Assembly: GCF_003026355.1 (NCBI RefSeq)
Contig: NZ_PYON01000003.1
Coordinates: forward strand, 124,001 to 188,000
Source: Photobacterium kishitanii
GTDB taxonomy: Bacteria > Pseudomonadota > Gammaproteobacteria > Enterobacterales > Vibrionaceae
DNA length: 64,000 bases
Reading direction: 5' to 3'
This document shows, piece after piece, positions 26,454 through 35,401 of this stretch. Made by a program: the position numbers and the translations under genes. The notes beneath the pieces were generated by a model. It was not told where the DNA came from. It searched no databases and was given only the letters and a program-made list of their open reading frames with translations. Within the stretch, counting starts at the first letter, position 1, and each line of letters opens with the position of its first letter.

Positions 26454-26900
26454 ATGACTCAATGGCTAATAGTAATATTATTGGTAGTAATATCAGGATG
26501 TTCAACTTCAAACGGTGGGCTTAATCCTGATTTAACTCATAGTAATGAAATCGTGTCTGCGGTTGGTTATGCATCAATAAGTGAACAAAGTGGTCGTACT
26601 CAAGAAGAAAAAAGTTTACGGGCTATGCGAGCATCCAAGCTAGATGCTTATCGTGAGCTTTCTGAGCAAATTTATGGTCTTCGAATATCTGCTACGACGT
26701 CGTTATCGAACCAACAATTAGGGCCTGAAAATACCGATGGTGCGGTTGATGGTATTATTCGTGGCGCGAAAGTGATCCGCAGTTACCCTGTTGGTGATAG
26801 TTATGTGACGGAAATGGAATTGAATCTAGGTTTAATGGAGCGCATGAAACAACACGGTGAAGTGTTTCATGTGCCTAATAATCAGCAAGTGATGTTTTAA
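26454..26900 (+). CDS. flgP: Flagellar outer-membrane lipoprotein FlgP
   Basis: 148 residues with lipobox VISGC (Cys16). The body belongs to the LPP20/FlgP family: VGYASISEQSGRTQEEKSL, then MRASKLDAYRELSEQIYG. FlgP forms outer disk material around the basal body and, with FlgO and FlgT, supports the sheathed polar flagellum. It lies 11 bases after flgO. Its stop is 4 bases from the convergent flgN stop with no hairpin between them. Confidence 0.92.
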   Translation: MTQWLIVILLVVISGCSTSNGGLNPDLTHSNEIVSAVGYASISEQSGRTQEEKSLRAMRASKLDAYRELSEQIYGLRISATTSLSNQQLGPENTDGAVDGIIRGAKVIRSYPVGDSYVTEMELNLGLMERMKQHGEVFHVPNNQQVMF

Positions 26901-26904
26901 TTTA

Positions 26905-27333
26905 TCAGGCTTTAAGGTTGGTGCCTAATGAGCGTACATTTTGCGCCTTACCATCACAATTATAGGTCATTTGATGGCGACCGCGACTTTGCTGAAAGAG
27001 GTTATTGAGTTTATGAAAACTCAATTGTGCCCGTTGTAATACTTCGCCATTGATGTCATTACGCTGTTTACATAACGTAACCAGTTGCTGAATTTGTTCA
27101 ACTTGTTGGCTAAGTTGGGCATCATCATGCAATTGTTGCCGTTGCGGATGATTGGCAATTAAATAATCATGCTGTTGAACACTATTAATGATCGCAAGCT
27201 TTTCTTTAGCAAATTGTTCTATTTCTAATGCTCGTCGATGAGCGATGGCTATTTTTTCTTGGTTGAGTAATTCAGCAAGTGATACCAAAGCTGCATGTTG
27301 AAGCTCAAGCAATTGCTCAATAGTGTATTTCAT
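26905..27333 (-). CDS. flgN: Flagellar export chaperone FlgN
   Basis: 142 residues, mostly helical and glutamine-rich, as in FlgN/FlgN-like chaperones that hold FlgK and FlgL before export. ATG 27333 has AAGGAT upstream on the minus strand; the in-frame start two codons earlier is less likely. It lies 39 bases downstream of flgM and is probably transcribed with it. Confidence 0.87.
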   Translation of the reverse strand: MKYTIEQLLELQHAALVSLAELLNQEKIAIAHRRALEIEQFAKEKLAIINSVQQHDYLIANHPQRQQLHDDAQLSQQVEQIQQLVTLCKQRNDINGEVLQRAQLSFHKLNNLFQQSRGRHQMTYNCDGKAQNVRSLGTNLKA

Positions 27334-27372
27334 AACCAAGATCCTTACAGTGAATGCACAATAACATTAGTC

Positions 27373-27678
27373 TTAAAGACCATTAAGTTCATCTTCAAAT
27401 TTAATCATGTTATTAGCAAGTTTATCGGCATCAATAGTATAACTGCCATTGGCGATTGCTTGTTTAATTTCAGCCACTTTTGTGGAGTCAAAGCTGGTTT
27501 CAGCGGCTAATTGTTGATGGATTTGACCAACAGCTTTACCTTGAGAGCTTAATGATACCGCATCGTGCTGTGGTTCTACCGTTGTTGTTGGCGTATTCTC
27601 TGTCGCTGTTTTGGTATGATTAACAGTACGAGTTGTGTTTAGTGGTTGCCCACCGCGTAAATGATCAATACTTGTCAT
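27373..27678 (-). CDS. flgM: Anti-sigma28 factor FlgM
   Basis: 101 residues. FlgM binds FliA (sigma28) until the hook is finished and is then exported, which releases late gene expression. The N-terminal half is polar and disordered (TRTVNHTKTATENTPTTT). The C-terminal half has DAVSLSSQGKAVGQIHQQL and VAEIKQAIANGSYTID, the sigma28-binding helices. A good sigma28 promoter lies upstream (27715-27741), which gives the usual autoregulatory loop. Confidence 0.94.
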   Translation of the reverse strand: MTSIDHLRGGQPLNTTRTVNHTKTATENTPTTTVEPQHDAVSLSSQGKAVGQIHQQLAAETSFDSTKVAEIKQAIANGSYTIDADKLANNMIKFEDELNGL

Positions 27679-27714
27679 AATGTTGTACCTGTCGATGTCA
27701 ATGGTTATAGTCAG

Positions 27715-27741
27715 TTATCGACGTATAAACTACAAACTTTA
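27715..27741 (-). promoter_or_regulatory. sigma28 (FliA) promoter of flgM
   Basis: On the minus strand TAAAGTTT-N11-GTCGATAA matches TAAAGTTT-N11-GCCGATAA at 15 of 16 positions with the exact spacer. It lies about 35 bases before the flgM start. Confidence 0.85.
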
Positions 27742-27815
27742 GCTTTTTTTATTCACTAGCGCCAAAATATTATCGCTTATTGTATTGGGCTTGATAAGCA
27801 TATTTTGTGGGTGAA

Positions 27816-28523
27816 TTAATATTTTACTGACACTTCACCTACAGCAGTAATTACGCCATCGATAATACGTTTTGATTTAGTGTTCTGGACTCGAATCTCG
27901 TCACCTATCGCCCCATCAGATAATGCCTTTCCTGTTGTTACTATAGCTAATCCAGCTTGGCCAGCTCTAATTAATACGCTGTCATTACGGCATACTAAAC
28001 AGATATCATTGGCTTGAATAACATCACCTGCTTTGACGGTACGTTTTACTTTTGAGCCGATAATTTGTTGTGGATCATTAAAGCTGACACCGCGTTGAAA
28101 ACGGTTTTCTACCATTGCGACTTTTAAATTGGCAGCACTAAGTAGTACGCCACGGCCTAAATGAGTAGTGGCAATCACTTGCGGCAATGTTTGTTGGACA
28201 CTGACTGGTACATATAACTGCCAATTTTCACTCTCACAGCGAACTAATACCGTAACATTGCCTGATAAGGTTTGTTTACCCGGAATAGATGCTAGTAGTG
28301 GACTGGCGCAGGGAGAAAACTTTAATCGTGTATCGAGCTTGGCTGCGGTGACGTTAATGCTGCCAAAATCGGGTTGAATGAGGGTGTGTTTTATGTGATC
28401 TGCTGCTGTTTTTTGAATAAGACTTTGCTGTGATAGTGGGCTTGCATGAATATTTACACTAAAGCTCAGCAATAGACTGCCGATAATAATGCAAACTAGA
28501 TTTAAATATCGATGAGTGATCAC
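27816..28523 (-). CDS. flgA: Flagellar P-ring assembly chaperone FlgA
   Basis: 235 residues. A periplasmic chaperone for FlgI polymerisation. There is an N-terminal signal peptide (hydrophobic LVCIIIGSLLLSFSVNIHA). The C-terminal SAF-type domain contains LGRGVLLSAANLKV, GSKVKRTVKAGDVIQANDI, VLIRAGQAGLAI and GDEIRVQNTKSKRIIDG, all typical of FlgA. It is divergent from cheV. No sigma54 or sigma28 match was found before it. Confidence 0.94.
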   Translation of the reverse strand: MITHRYLNLVCIIIGSLLLSFSVNIHASPLSQQSLIQKTAADHIKHTLIQPDFGSINVTAAKLDTRLKFSPCASPLLASIPGKQTLSGNVTVLVRCESENWQLYVPVSVQQTLPQVIATTHLGRGVLLSAANLKVAMVENRFQRGVSFNDPQQIIGSKVKRTVKAGDVIQANDICLVCRNDSVLIRAGQAGLAIVTTGKALSDGAIGDEIRVQNTKSKRIIDGVITAVGEVSVKY

Positions 28524-28642
28524 GGCGTTATATTCTCTATCGGTGTTAGAAAGTCGGTCGTTAAGTGGTATATCATAAGTAATTATTCATAACATTGCAT
28601 GTATTGGTCAGGTTAATATTCTCAGGCAGGGAGCTATTTCAC

Positions 28643-29584
28643 ATGTCAGGCATTCTAGATTCCGTCAATCAACGTACTCAGTTGGTAGGACAAAATCGAT
28701 TAGAGTTACTTACTTTTCGACTTAATCGGCGACAGCGATATGGGATTAATGTATTTAAAGTCAAAGAAGTTTTACAGTGTCCTAAGTTGACCTCGATGCC
28801 GAACTTACACCCATTTGTAAAAGGGGTTGCGTATATTCGTGGACAGACTATTTCAGTCATCGATATTAGTCTCGCAACGGGTGGACGACCAGTCGAGGAT
28901 GTCAGTAATTGCTTTATTATTATTTCTGAATTTAACCGTTCAGTGCAAGGGTTTCTTGTCTCAGCGGTTGAGCGCATTGTTAATATTAACTGGGAAGCCA
29001 TTTTGCCACCGCCACAAGGCGCTGGACGAAGTAATTATCTCACTGCAGTAACCGAAATTGATAATGAGCTGGTGGAAATACTTGATGTTGAAAAAATTCT
29101 TGATCAAATTTCACCTGTTGATACCCGTTTATCAAGTGATTTGCTTGATGAAATTAGCTTGATCACGCCTACCGTAAAAACGGTTTTAGTTGCTGATGAT
29201 TCGATGGTGGCACGTAAGCAAGTTCAGCGTGCGATTGAGTCTATAGGTTGTGATTGTATTTGCGTTAAAGATGGCAAAGAAGCGCTGCAAACGTTACAAA
29301 AGATGGCGAAAAACGGCAGTATTTATGACCAATTAGCGTTGGTTATCTCTGATATTGAGATGCCAGAAATGGATGGTTATACCTTAACTGCTGCTATTCG
29401 TGGCGATCAAGCATTGAAAGATCTGCATGTTATTCTGCATACCTCTTTGAGTGGCGTCTTTAATCAAGCAATGATTGAGCGTGTTGGTGCTAATGCCTTT
29501 ATCCCTAAATTTAATCCTGATGAACTAGGACGAGCAGTAAAAAATGCCATGACACCTATTGCGACAGTGAACATAAACGCTTAA
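28643..29584 (+). CDS. cheV: Chemotaxis coupling protein CheV
   Basis: 313 residues. An N-terminal CheW-like domain (RLELLTFRLN, YGINVFKVKEVLQCP, YIRGQTISVIDIS) couples receptors to CheA. A C-terminal receiver domain follows, with the acidic pair in VADDS and the phosphoacceptor D237 in VISDIEMPEMDG. ATG 28643 has CAGGGAG upstream and gives MSGILDSVNQRTQLVGQN, the usual start; an in-frame ATG at 28595 is less likely. cheR follows 52 bases on. Confidence 0.95.
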   Translation: MSGILDSVNQRTQLVGQNRLELLTFRLNRRQRYGINVFKVKEVLQCPKLTSMPNLHPFVKGVAYIRGQTISVIDISLATGGRPVEDVSNCFIIISEFNRSVQGFLVSAVERIVNINWEAILPPPQGAGRSNYLTAVTEIDNELVEILDVEKILDQISPVDTRLSSDLLDEISLITPTVKTVLVADDSMVARKQVQRAIESIGCDCICVKDGKEALQTLQKMAKNGSIYDQLALVISDIEMPEMDGYTLTAAIRGDQALKDLHVILHTSLSGVFNQAMIERVGANAFIPKFNPDELGRAVKNAMTPIATVNINA

Positions 29585-29636
29585 CCATAAATATACTCGA
29601 TGTGCAGTAATAGTCTAAAAATAAAAAGAGCAATTA

Positions 29637-30464
29637 ATGACAACATTAACGGTAAATGATCAGGATTATTATGACTTTTGTCATTTTCTTGAAGCACAAT
29701 GTGGCATTGTTTTAGGGGACAGTAAGCAATATTTAGTGCGTAGCCGTTTAAGCCCATTGGTTAAACGTTTTGGGTTGTCGTCTTTGTCTGATTTGTTGCA
29801 AGTAACGCTAAAAGGGCGTAACCGTGAGTTACGGGTTGCAGTGATCGATGCGATGACAACCAATGAAACATTATGGTTCCGTGATAGTTATCCTTACGCT
29901 GTCTTAGCCGATAGGGTGTTACCTGAATTAGCGACCAATAGACGGCCATTAAAAATATGGTCTGCGGCGAGCTCATCTGGACAAGAACCGTATTCTATTG
30001 CGATGACTATTTTAGAGCAGCAGCTGAAACGGCCAGGGTTATTACCGAACATTCAGATCACCGCGACAGATATATCACAAACGATGCTCGATATGTGCCG
30101 TGAAGGAGTGTATGACCAGCTTGCGTTAAGTCGTGGGTTATCACCCGAGCGTCGACGAATATTTTTTGAGTCGCATCTCAGTGGTGGTATGCAAGTTAAT
30201 CAGCGGGTGAAGCAGCTGGTTAACTTTCGCCCACAAAATTTAAAAGATAGTTATGTTTTATTGGGTAAATTTGACGTGATATTTTGCCGTAATGTGTTGA
30301 TTTACTTTTCAGCTGAAACCAAAATTAAAGTACTTAATCAATTAGCTGCTAGTTTAAATCCTGGTGGTTATTTATTTTTAGGTGCATCGGAATCATTAAC
30401 GGGGCTTTGTGACCGCTTTGAGATGGTGCGTTGTAATCCTGGTATTATTTATAAATTAAAATAA
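29637..30464 (+). CDS. cheR: Chemotaxis protein methyltransferase CheR
   Basis: 275 residues. Methylates glutamates of chemoreceptors using S-adenosylmethionine. The N-terminal helical domain (FCHFLEAQCGIVLGDSKQYLV) is followed by the SAM fold: NETLWFRDSYPY, IWSAASSSGQEPYSIAM, ATDIS, VIFCRNVLIYF and LGASESL. All family landmarks are present. The start ATG 29637 has AAAGAG upstream. Confidence 0.96.
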   Translation: MTTLTVNDQDYYDFCHFLEAQCGIVLGDSKQYLVRSRLSPLVKRFGLSSLSDLLQVTLKGRNRELRVAVIDAMTTNETLWFRDSYPYAVLADRVLPELATNRRPLKIWSAASSSGQEPYSIAMTILEQQLKRPGLLPNIQITATDISQTMLDMCREGVYDQLALSRGLSPERRRIFFESHLSGGMQVNQRVKQLVNFRPQNLKDSYVLLGKFDVIFCRNVLIYFSAETKIKVLNQLAASLNPGGYLFLGASESLTGLCDRFEMVRCNPGIIYKLK

Positions 30465-30615
30465 TATTATCAATAGCAAGTGCAGGTAATTTAGGGGCGA
30501 GGTTTTGAGGCTCGAGTTTTTGAGGTTTAAAACCCGAACTGGAGAGACTGGCACAACATTGTCAACTATCAAGCTCATATTCTCGTCACTTGCTCTTCCT
30601 CGTAAACTAGCTTTT

Positions 30616-30647
30616 GCTTTCCCTGCTTTCCCTGCTTTCCCTGCTTT
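30616..30647 (+). repeat. 9-bp tandem repeat upstream of flgB
   Basis: GCTTTCCCT occurs three times in a row plus a partial fourth copy. It lies 23 bases before the sigma54-type promoter of flgB. Confidence 0.85.
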
Positions 30648-30669
30648 TTCCTCTTCCCCTTTTTCATGT

Positions 30670-30685
30670 TGGCATTGTCCTTGCT
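30670..30685 (+). promoter_or_regulatory. sigma54 promoter of the flgB operon
   Basis: TGGCATTGTCCTTGCT matches TGGCAC-N5-TTGCT with one change, at exact spacing, about 50 bases before the flgB ATG. In vibrios this operon is a class III gene set activated by FlrC. Confidence 0.85.
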
Positions 30686-30733
30686 TTATTACCGCTGTCA
30701 TTGTGACTGTGAATAACACCGTAGAGGCAAAGC

Positions 30734-31129
30734 ATGTCGATTTCTTTTGATAAAGCATTAGGTATTCATCAACATACTGTTGGCGTTCGCGCAACACGCG
30801 CTGAAACCTTGGCAAGCAACTTAGCGAATGTCAATACTCCTGGCTTTAAGGCAAAAGATGTCGACTTTAGCCGCGTTCTTCAATCGGCAACCGCAGGGGC
30901 AAACGTTGGCCTTAATCGTACTAATGGGCGGCATATTGCTGCCTCATCTGCCGCTAGTGGTGAGCAGCTTTATCGCGTACCAACCCAGCCTGATACTGGT
31001 GATGGCAATACAGTTGATGCTCAACTAGAACAAAACTTATTTATGCAAAACAGTATTGAATACCAAGCATCGTTGGATTTTTTAGGTTCTAAATTTAAGA
31101 ACTTAACCAAGGCATTGAAAGGGGAATAA
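30734..31129 (+). CDS. flgB: Flagellar proximal rod protein FlgB
   Basis: 131 residues, standard size. N-terminal FDKALGIHQHTVGVRATRAE and the rod motif ASNLANVNTPGFKAKDVDF. The C-terminal helix is SLDFLGSKFKNLTKALKGE. It is exported by the type III apparatus to build the rod. First gene of the rod/hook operon; SD AGAGG. flgC follows after 3 bases. Confidence 0.96.
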   Translation: MSISFDKALGIHQHTVGVRATRAETLASNLANVNTPGFKAKDVDFSRVLQSATAGANVGLNRTNGRHIAASSAASGEQLYRVPTQPDTGDGNTVDAQLEQNLFMQNSIEYQASLDFLGSKFKNLTKALKGE

Positions 31130-31132
31130 TGG

Positions 31133-31549
31133 ATGAGTTTATTTAATATCTTTAATGTTACAGGCTCTGCCATGAGTGCAGAATCGGTGCGACTTAATAC
31201 CACCTCAAGTAACCTTGCTAACGCCAACAGTGTCAGTAGCTCTGCGCAAGAAACCTATAAAGCCCGTCATCCTATTTTTGCCGCCGCGCTTGATAATGCT
31301 TCTTACCAAGGTGGTGCCAGTGTGCCAGTGCAATTGCAAGGTATTGTTGAAAGTAATGAACCATTAAGTGCGGAATATAATCCTGAGCACCCATTAGCGA
31401 ATAGTGCTGGTTATATTTACAAATCTAACGTTAATGTGATGGAAGAAATGGCAAATATGATTTCTGCGTCACGCTCTTACCAAAATAATGTTCAAGTGGC
31501 AGATGCAAGTAAGCAAATGTTGATGAAAACGTTGCAGATGGGCAAATAA
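31133..31549 (+). CDS. flgC: Flagellar proximal rod protein FlgC
   Basis: 138 residues. N-terminal MSLFNIFNVTGSAMSAESVR with the ANxLANxN-type rod signature (SNLANANSVS), and C-terminal NVNVMEEMANMISASRSYQ with the usual final helix. Starts 3 bases after flgB and precedes flgD by 17 bases. Confidence 0.96.
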   Translation: MSLFNIFNVTGSAMSAESVRLNTTSSNLANANSVSSSAQETYKARHPIFAAALDNASYQGGASVPVQLQGIVESNEPLSAEYNPEHPLANSAGYIYKSNVNVMEEMANMISASRSYQNNVQVADASKQMLMKTLQMGK

Positions 31550-31566
31550 GTTAAGGAGTTCGCTTT

Positions 31567-32313
31567 ATGACAACAATTAATGGCACTGGGCAATCTCTTT
31601 CTTATCTTGACCAGCTAAAAGGTATGCAAGACAAAAAAGTCGCGCAAGAGCAGCCAACCACGGGAACGAATCAATTAAAACAAGATGATTTTTTATCTTT
31701 GTTAACCAAACAATTAGCTCAGCAAGATCCGTTTAAGCCCGTGGGTAATGATCAGATGATCGCTCAAATGGCCTCTTTTGCTACCGTTGATGGTATTAAT
31801 AAAATGAATGAGCAATTTGGCTCACTCAATAGTGCAATGACATCAAATCAAGCCTTACAAGCCTCATCCTTGGTTGGGCAGGATGTGTTAATTCCTAATG
31901 CATCAGCATTGAAAAGCCATGATGGTGAAATGGCTGGCATGGTACGCATGCAGCAAGGGGTTGATAACGCGATTTTACGCGTTGAAAATGAACAAGGGGT
32001 ATTAGTGAAAACGGTCACTTTAGGTGCTAAGTCAGCGGGAGAACACCCGTTTGTTTGGGACGGTAAAGATGATGCTGGCAACCTGATGCCACAAGGTAAA
32101 TATAATTTTTCAGTGTCTGGTGCTGTCGGCGGTGAAAGTCAGCAATTTGAAGTGTTAACCCATGCCAATGTTAATAGTGTATTGCTTGGTAATGGGGACG
32201 GTAAGGTGATGTTAAACCTTGCTGGGGTGACAAAACCAGTCAACTTAGCAGAAGTATTACAAATTGGTAAAAGTGCACAATCCGCGGCACCACTTAGTAC
32301 ACAACAAGGATAA
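31567..32313 (+). CDS. flgD: Flagellar hook cap / assembly protein FlgD
   Basis: 248 residues. The N-terminal export region contains LKQDDFLSLLTKQLAQQDP followed by KPVGNDQMIAQMASF, the classic FlgD signature. The C-terminal FlgD Ig-like and Tudor-like domains include HPFVWDGKDDAGNLMPQGKY. It caps the growing hook. Good SD (AAGGAG). Confidence 0.96.
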   Translation: MTTINGTGQSLSYLDQLKGMQDKKVAQEQPTTGTNQLKQDDFLSLLTKQLAQQDPFKPVGNDQMIAQMASFATVDGINKMNEQFGSLNSAMTSNQALQASSLVGQDVLIPNASALKSHDGEMAGMVRMQQGVDNAILRVENEQGVLVKTVTLGAKSAGEHPFVWDGKDDAGNLMPQGKYNFSVSGAVGGESQQFEVLTHANVNSVLLGNGDGKVMLNLAGVTKPVNLAEVLQIGKSAQSAAPLSTQQG

Positions 32314-32321
32314 TTGAATTT

Positions 32322-33674
32322 ATGAGTATGAATATCGCATTAAGTGGCTTGGGTGCTGCACAAAAAGATTTAAACACTACTAGTAATAACATTGCCAATG
32401 CTAATACATTTGGCTTTAAAGAGTCTCGGGCTGAGTTTGGCGATGTGTACTCTAATTCGATTTTTTCAAATGCAAAAACCACCACTGGTGGCGGTGTACA
32501 AACATCGACAGTTGCACAACAGTTTCATGAAGGATCAAGTATTTATACCAATAACCCATTAGATTTACGGGTTTCTGGTTCGGGCTTTTTTGCCGTTGCA
32601 GATAATAAAAATGAAGCGGCAAATAGCAATTTAACCCGTAATGGTGCATTTCAATTAAACAATGAAAACGAATTAGTTAACTCTGAAGGTAAGTTCCTAT
32701 TGGGGTATCCCGTTAATAAAGATACCAATACCGTCGCTTCTTATGAAGCAAAATCATTAAAAATAAATGATATTTTTGGCCAGCCTGCTGCATCTAAAAA
32801 TATTCAAGTATCGGTTAACTTACCCAATAAAGAGACGGCACCGAAAGCTCAACCGTTTGACTTTAATAATGCTGATTCATTTAGTCGTTCTACATCCTCG
32901 ACTATTTATGATTCATTGGGTAAACCCTATAAAATGACCACTTACTATGTGGCAAAGTACGATCCTAATGCTGTTGCTCCTGCTGTAACTAATGCGAATA
33001 CGTGGGACGTTTTTCAAACCGTTACGGATAATAACGGCACTGAAAAAGCATTAGATGCACAAGTGCCGGGAGCTGCGCCTAATCCAAATGCAGCTGCTGG
33101 TAGCAATGGACACATGGGTTACGTCTTGAAGTTTGATGCTAATGGACAGCCATTACAAACAACACCATTAAATATTCAAATGGAAACTTTTGCCAATGCT
33201 GGGATAGAGGTTGGTGGTGCCGATGCGACGCAAGCTTTAGCCATGAATTACGATGATTTGACTCAATACGCATCAGCGTTTGAAGTGCGTAAATTTCAAG
33301 ATGTTGATGGCGCATCTACTGGATACTTATCAAAAGTTGATATCGATCCTGATGGTAATATCTTAGCATCATACTCTAATGGTAAAGATTTGGTTGTGGG
33401 TCGTATTGCTATGGCACGAGTTGCCAATGAGCAAGGGCTAACTCAGCTTGGTGGTTCGCTATGGAACTCGACTCAAGAGTCAGGTGAAGTTATTTGGGGC
33501 GATGCTTCTCAAGGGTCATTTGGCGCTATTAAAAGTGGTACTTTAGAGCAATCAAACATTGATATGACCCAAGAGCTAGTGGATCTGATTAGTGCGCAGC
33601 GTAACTTCCAAGCGAGCTCGCGGGCATTGGATGTTAATAACCAGCTTCAACAAAATATTCTTCAAATCCGTTAA
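32322..33674 (+). CDS. flgE: Flagellar hook protein FlgE
   Basis: 450 residues. N-terminal IALSGLGAAQKDLNTTSNNI with NANTFGFKESRAEFGD; the mid-protein hook domains are present; the C-terminus is GTLEQSNIDMTQELVDLIS followed by AQRNFQASSRALDVNNQ. It polymerises to form the hook. A strong terminator follows directly, so read-through to flgF would be limited. Confidence 0.97.
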   Translation: MSMNIALSGLGAAQKDLNTTSNNIANANTFGFKESRAEFGDVYSNSIFSNAKTTTGGGVQTSTVAQQFHEGSSIYTNNPLDLRVSGSGFFAVADNKNEAANSNLTRNGAFQLNNENELVNSEGKFLLGYPVNKDTNTVASYEAKSLKINDIFGQPAASKNIQVSVNLPNKETAPKAQPFDFNNADSFSRSTSSTIYDSLGKPYKMTTYYVAKYDPNAVAPAVTNANTWDVFQTVTDNNGTEKALDAQVPGAAPNPNAAAGSNGHMGYVLKFDANGQPLQTTPLNIQMETFANAGIEVGGADATQALAMNYDDLTQYASAFEVRKFQDVDGASTGYLSKVDIDPDGNILASYSNGKDLVVGRIAMARVANEQGLTQLGGSLWNSTQESGEVIWGDASQGSFGAIKSGTLEQSNIDMTQELVDLISAQRNFQASSRALDVNNQLQQNILQIR

Positions 33675-33693
33675 ATTAGTATTGCGATCTTCT

Positions 33694-33722
33694 AACGCCA
33701 CCTATGCTGGTGGCGTTTTTTC
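33694..33722 (+). terminator. Rho-independent terminator after flgE
   Basis: Perfect 9-bp stem AACGCCACC / GGTGGCGTT with a six-base loop and TTTT after it, 20 bases beyond the flgE stop. It divides the rod/hook operon. Confidence 0.88.
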
Positions 33723-33770
33723 CTTCTTAAGTTCTCATTTCTTACTCGTCATTATTCTCTCCTCACATCT

Positions 33771-33786
33771 TGGCGTAATTTTTGCT
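33771..33786 (+). promoter_or_regulatory. sigma54 promoter of flgF
   Basis: TGGCGTAATTTTTGCT has TGGC and TTGCT at exact -24/-12 spacing. It lies after the flgE terminator and about 36 bases before the flgF ATG. Confidence 0.72.
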
Positions 33787-33821
33787 TTAAAACAGCTAAC
33801 GAACAGAGGAGTGTCAAAAAA

Positions 33822-34571
33822 ATGGATCGGGCGCTGTTTCTCGCCATGAGCGGGGCAAAACAAGATATGCAAGGTATGCGAGTTCATGCCAATAACCTTG
33901 CCAATGTCAGTACCACTGGTTTTCGTGCTGATTTACAGCAAGCACGTAGTATGCAGGTATTTGGTGAAGGTGTTCCAAGTCGTGTGTTTACTATGGCTGA
34001 ACGTACAGGTAATGATTTTGCTCAAGGCTCAGTGATCAATACTGGTCGTGACCTTGATGTTGCTGTTCAAGGTGATGGTTGGCTAACCGTTCAAGATGCA
34101 AGTGGGCAAGAAGGTTATACCCGCGCAGGTCATCTTAAAGTTGATCAAATGGGAATGCTTCAAAATACCAATGGTCAGCTAGTCCTTGGGCAAAGCGACA
34201 GTCCTATTTTTATTCCTCTGCCAATCAATAAAATTGAAATCAGTAAAGATGGTACGGTGTCGGTATTACCTAAAGGCGCACCGCCAGATGCAATGGTAAC
34301 GATTGATCGTATCAAGCTAGTTAAACCCGACAATCGCAGCTTATTTAAAGATACCGATGGTTTATTTAAAGTGATTGGTGATCGACAACCGTTGGATGCA
34401 GATGCCAGTGTCAGCTTAGCCAAAGGCATGCTCGAAGGCAGTAATGTTAATGCCGTGGCTGAAATGACCAGCATGATCGATTTACAGCGGCATTTTGAAA
34501 TGCAAGTGAAGTTAATGAAAACAGCGGAAGAAATGGATAAATCCTCCTCTTCACTGATGCGTATCAGCTAA
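33822..34571 (+). CDS. flgF: Flagellar distal rod protein FlgF
   Basis: 249 residues. N-terminal MDRALFLAMSGAKQDMQGMR, rod signature NNLANVSTTGFRADLQQ, and C-terminal GMLEGSNVNAVAEMTSMID followed by LQRHFEMQVKLM. A proximal-to-distal rod component. It has its own upstream sigma54-type site. Confidence 0.96.
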   Translation: MDRALFLAMSGAKQDMQGMRVHANNLANVSTTGFRADLQQARSMQVFGEGVPSRVFTMAERTGNDFAQGSVINTGRDLDVAVQGDGWLTVQDASGQEGYTRAGHLKVDQMGMLQNTNGQLVLGQSDSPIFIPLPINKIEISKDGTVSVLPKGAPPDAMVTIDRIKLVKPDNRSLFKDTDGLFKVIGDRQPLDADASVSLAKGMLEGSNVNAVAEMTSMIDLQRHFEMQVKLMKTAEEMDKSSSSLMRIS

Positions 34572-34590
34572 TAACTAAAGGACAAGCATC

Positions 34591-35379
34591 ATGCATCCAG
34601 CATTGTGGGTCAGCAAAACGGGTTTAGATGCCCAACAAACTAATATCTCAACAATTTCTAATAACTTAGCTAACGCCTCTACCATTGGTTTTAAGAAAAG
34701 TCGTGCTGTTTTTGAAGATTTGTTCTACCAAAACATTAATCAGCCGGGGGGGAAATCAACCCAAGATACTACCTTGCCGAGTGGGTTAATGTTGGGGGCT
34801 GGTGCCAAAGTGGTTGCTACCCAAAAAGTATTTACTCAGGGTAATACTCAAACGACTAACAACGCCATGGACATGATGATTGAAGGCGACGGTTTTTTTC
34901 AAGTGTTATTGCCCGATGGCAATATTGGATATACCCGTAACGGTCAGTTTACTATTAATGATCAAGGTATTTTAGTGACTAGTGGCAGTGGTTATCCGGT
35001 TCAGCCTGAAATTGTCGTGCCTGATAATGCGGTGGGTATTACTGTTGGTACTGATGGTGAAGTCTCCGCGCGTATTCGCGATCAACAAGAAAATGAAGCG
35101 CTCGGTCAGTTAACAACAGTTGATTTTATTAACCCAGCAGGCATGGAACCGATTGGACAAAACTTGTACTTACCAACGGGTGCCAGTGGTGATCCTCAAG
35201 AGGGGACGCCAGGCTTAGAAGGTTTTGGCTCTATTCGTCAATCAATGCTTGAAACTTCAAATGTTAATGTGACCGAAGAGCTAGTAAATATGATTGAAGC
35301 ACAGCGAGTATATGAAATGAACTCGAAAGTGATTTCAACTGTTGACCAAATGCTGAGTTATGTTAATCAGCAGTTATAA
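34591..35379 (+). CDS. flgG: Flagellar distal rod protein FlgG
   Basis: 262 residues, standard length. N-terminal MHPALWVSKTGLDAQQTNIS, SNNLANASTIGFKKSRAVF, and C-terminal SMLETSNVNVTEELVNMIE then AQRVYEMNSKVISTVDQML. SD AAAGGA. Follows flgF by 19 bases. Confidence 0.97.
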   Translation: MHPALWVSKTGLDAQQTNISTISNNLANASTIGFKKSRAVFEDLFYQNINQPGGKSTQDTTLPSGLMLGAGAKVVATQKVFTQGNTQTTNNAMDMMIEGDGFFQVLLPDGNIGYTRNGQFTINDQGILVTSGSGYPVQPEIVVPDNAVGITVGTDGEVSARIRDQQENEALGQLTTVDFINPAGMEPIGQNLYLPTGASGDPQEGTPGLEGFGSIRQSMLETSNVNVTEELVNMIEAQRVYEMNSKVISTVDQMLSYVNQQL

Positions 35380-35401
35380 GTTTATTTACTAGGGAATCGC
35401 T

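Larger units (their letters stand above)
30465..30733 (+). other. cheR-flgB intergenic region
   Basis: 269 bases holding a 9-bp tandem repeat (30616-30647) and a strong sigma54-type promoter (30670-30685). Open frames on both strands here are products of the repeat and lack family features. Confidence 0.6.

Noticed and set aside
30551..30565. TGGCAC at 30551 as the flgB sigma54 promoter
   Set aside because: The distance from GG to the next G is 11 instead of 12 and the -12 GC is missing; the site at 30670 fits exactly.
30456..30815. Minus-strand ORF (119 codons) and plus-strand ORF (30505-30750) between cheR and flgB
   Set aside because: They cover the 9-bp repeat (giving GKAGKA or FPAFPA runs), the sigma54 site and the flgB start; no homology pattern seen.
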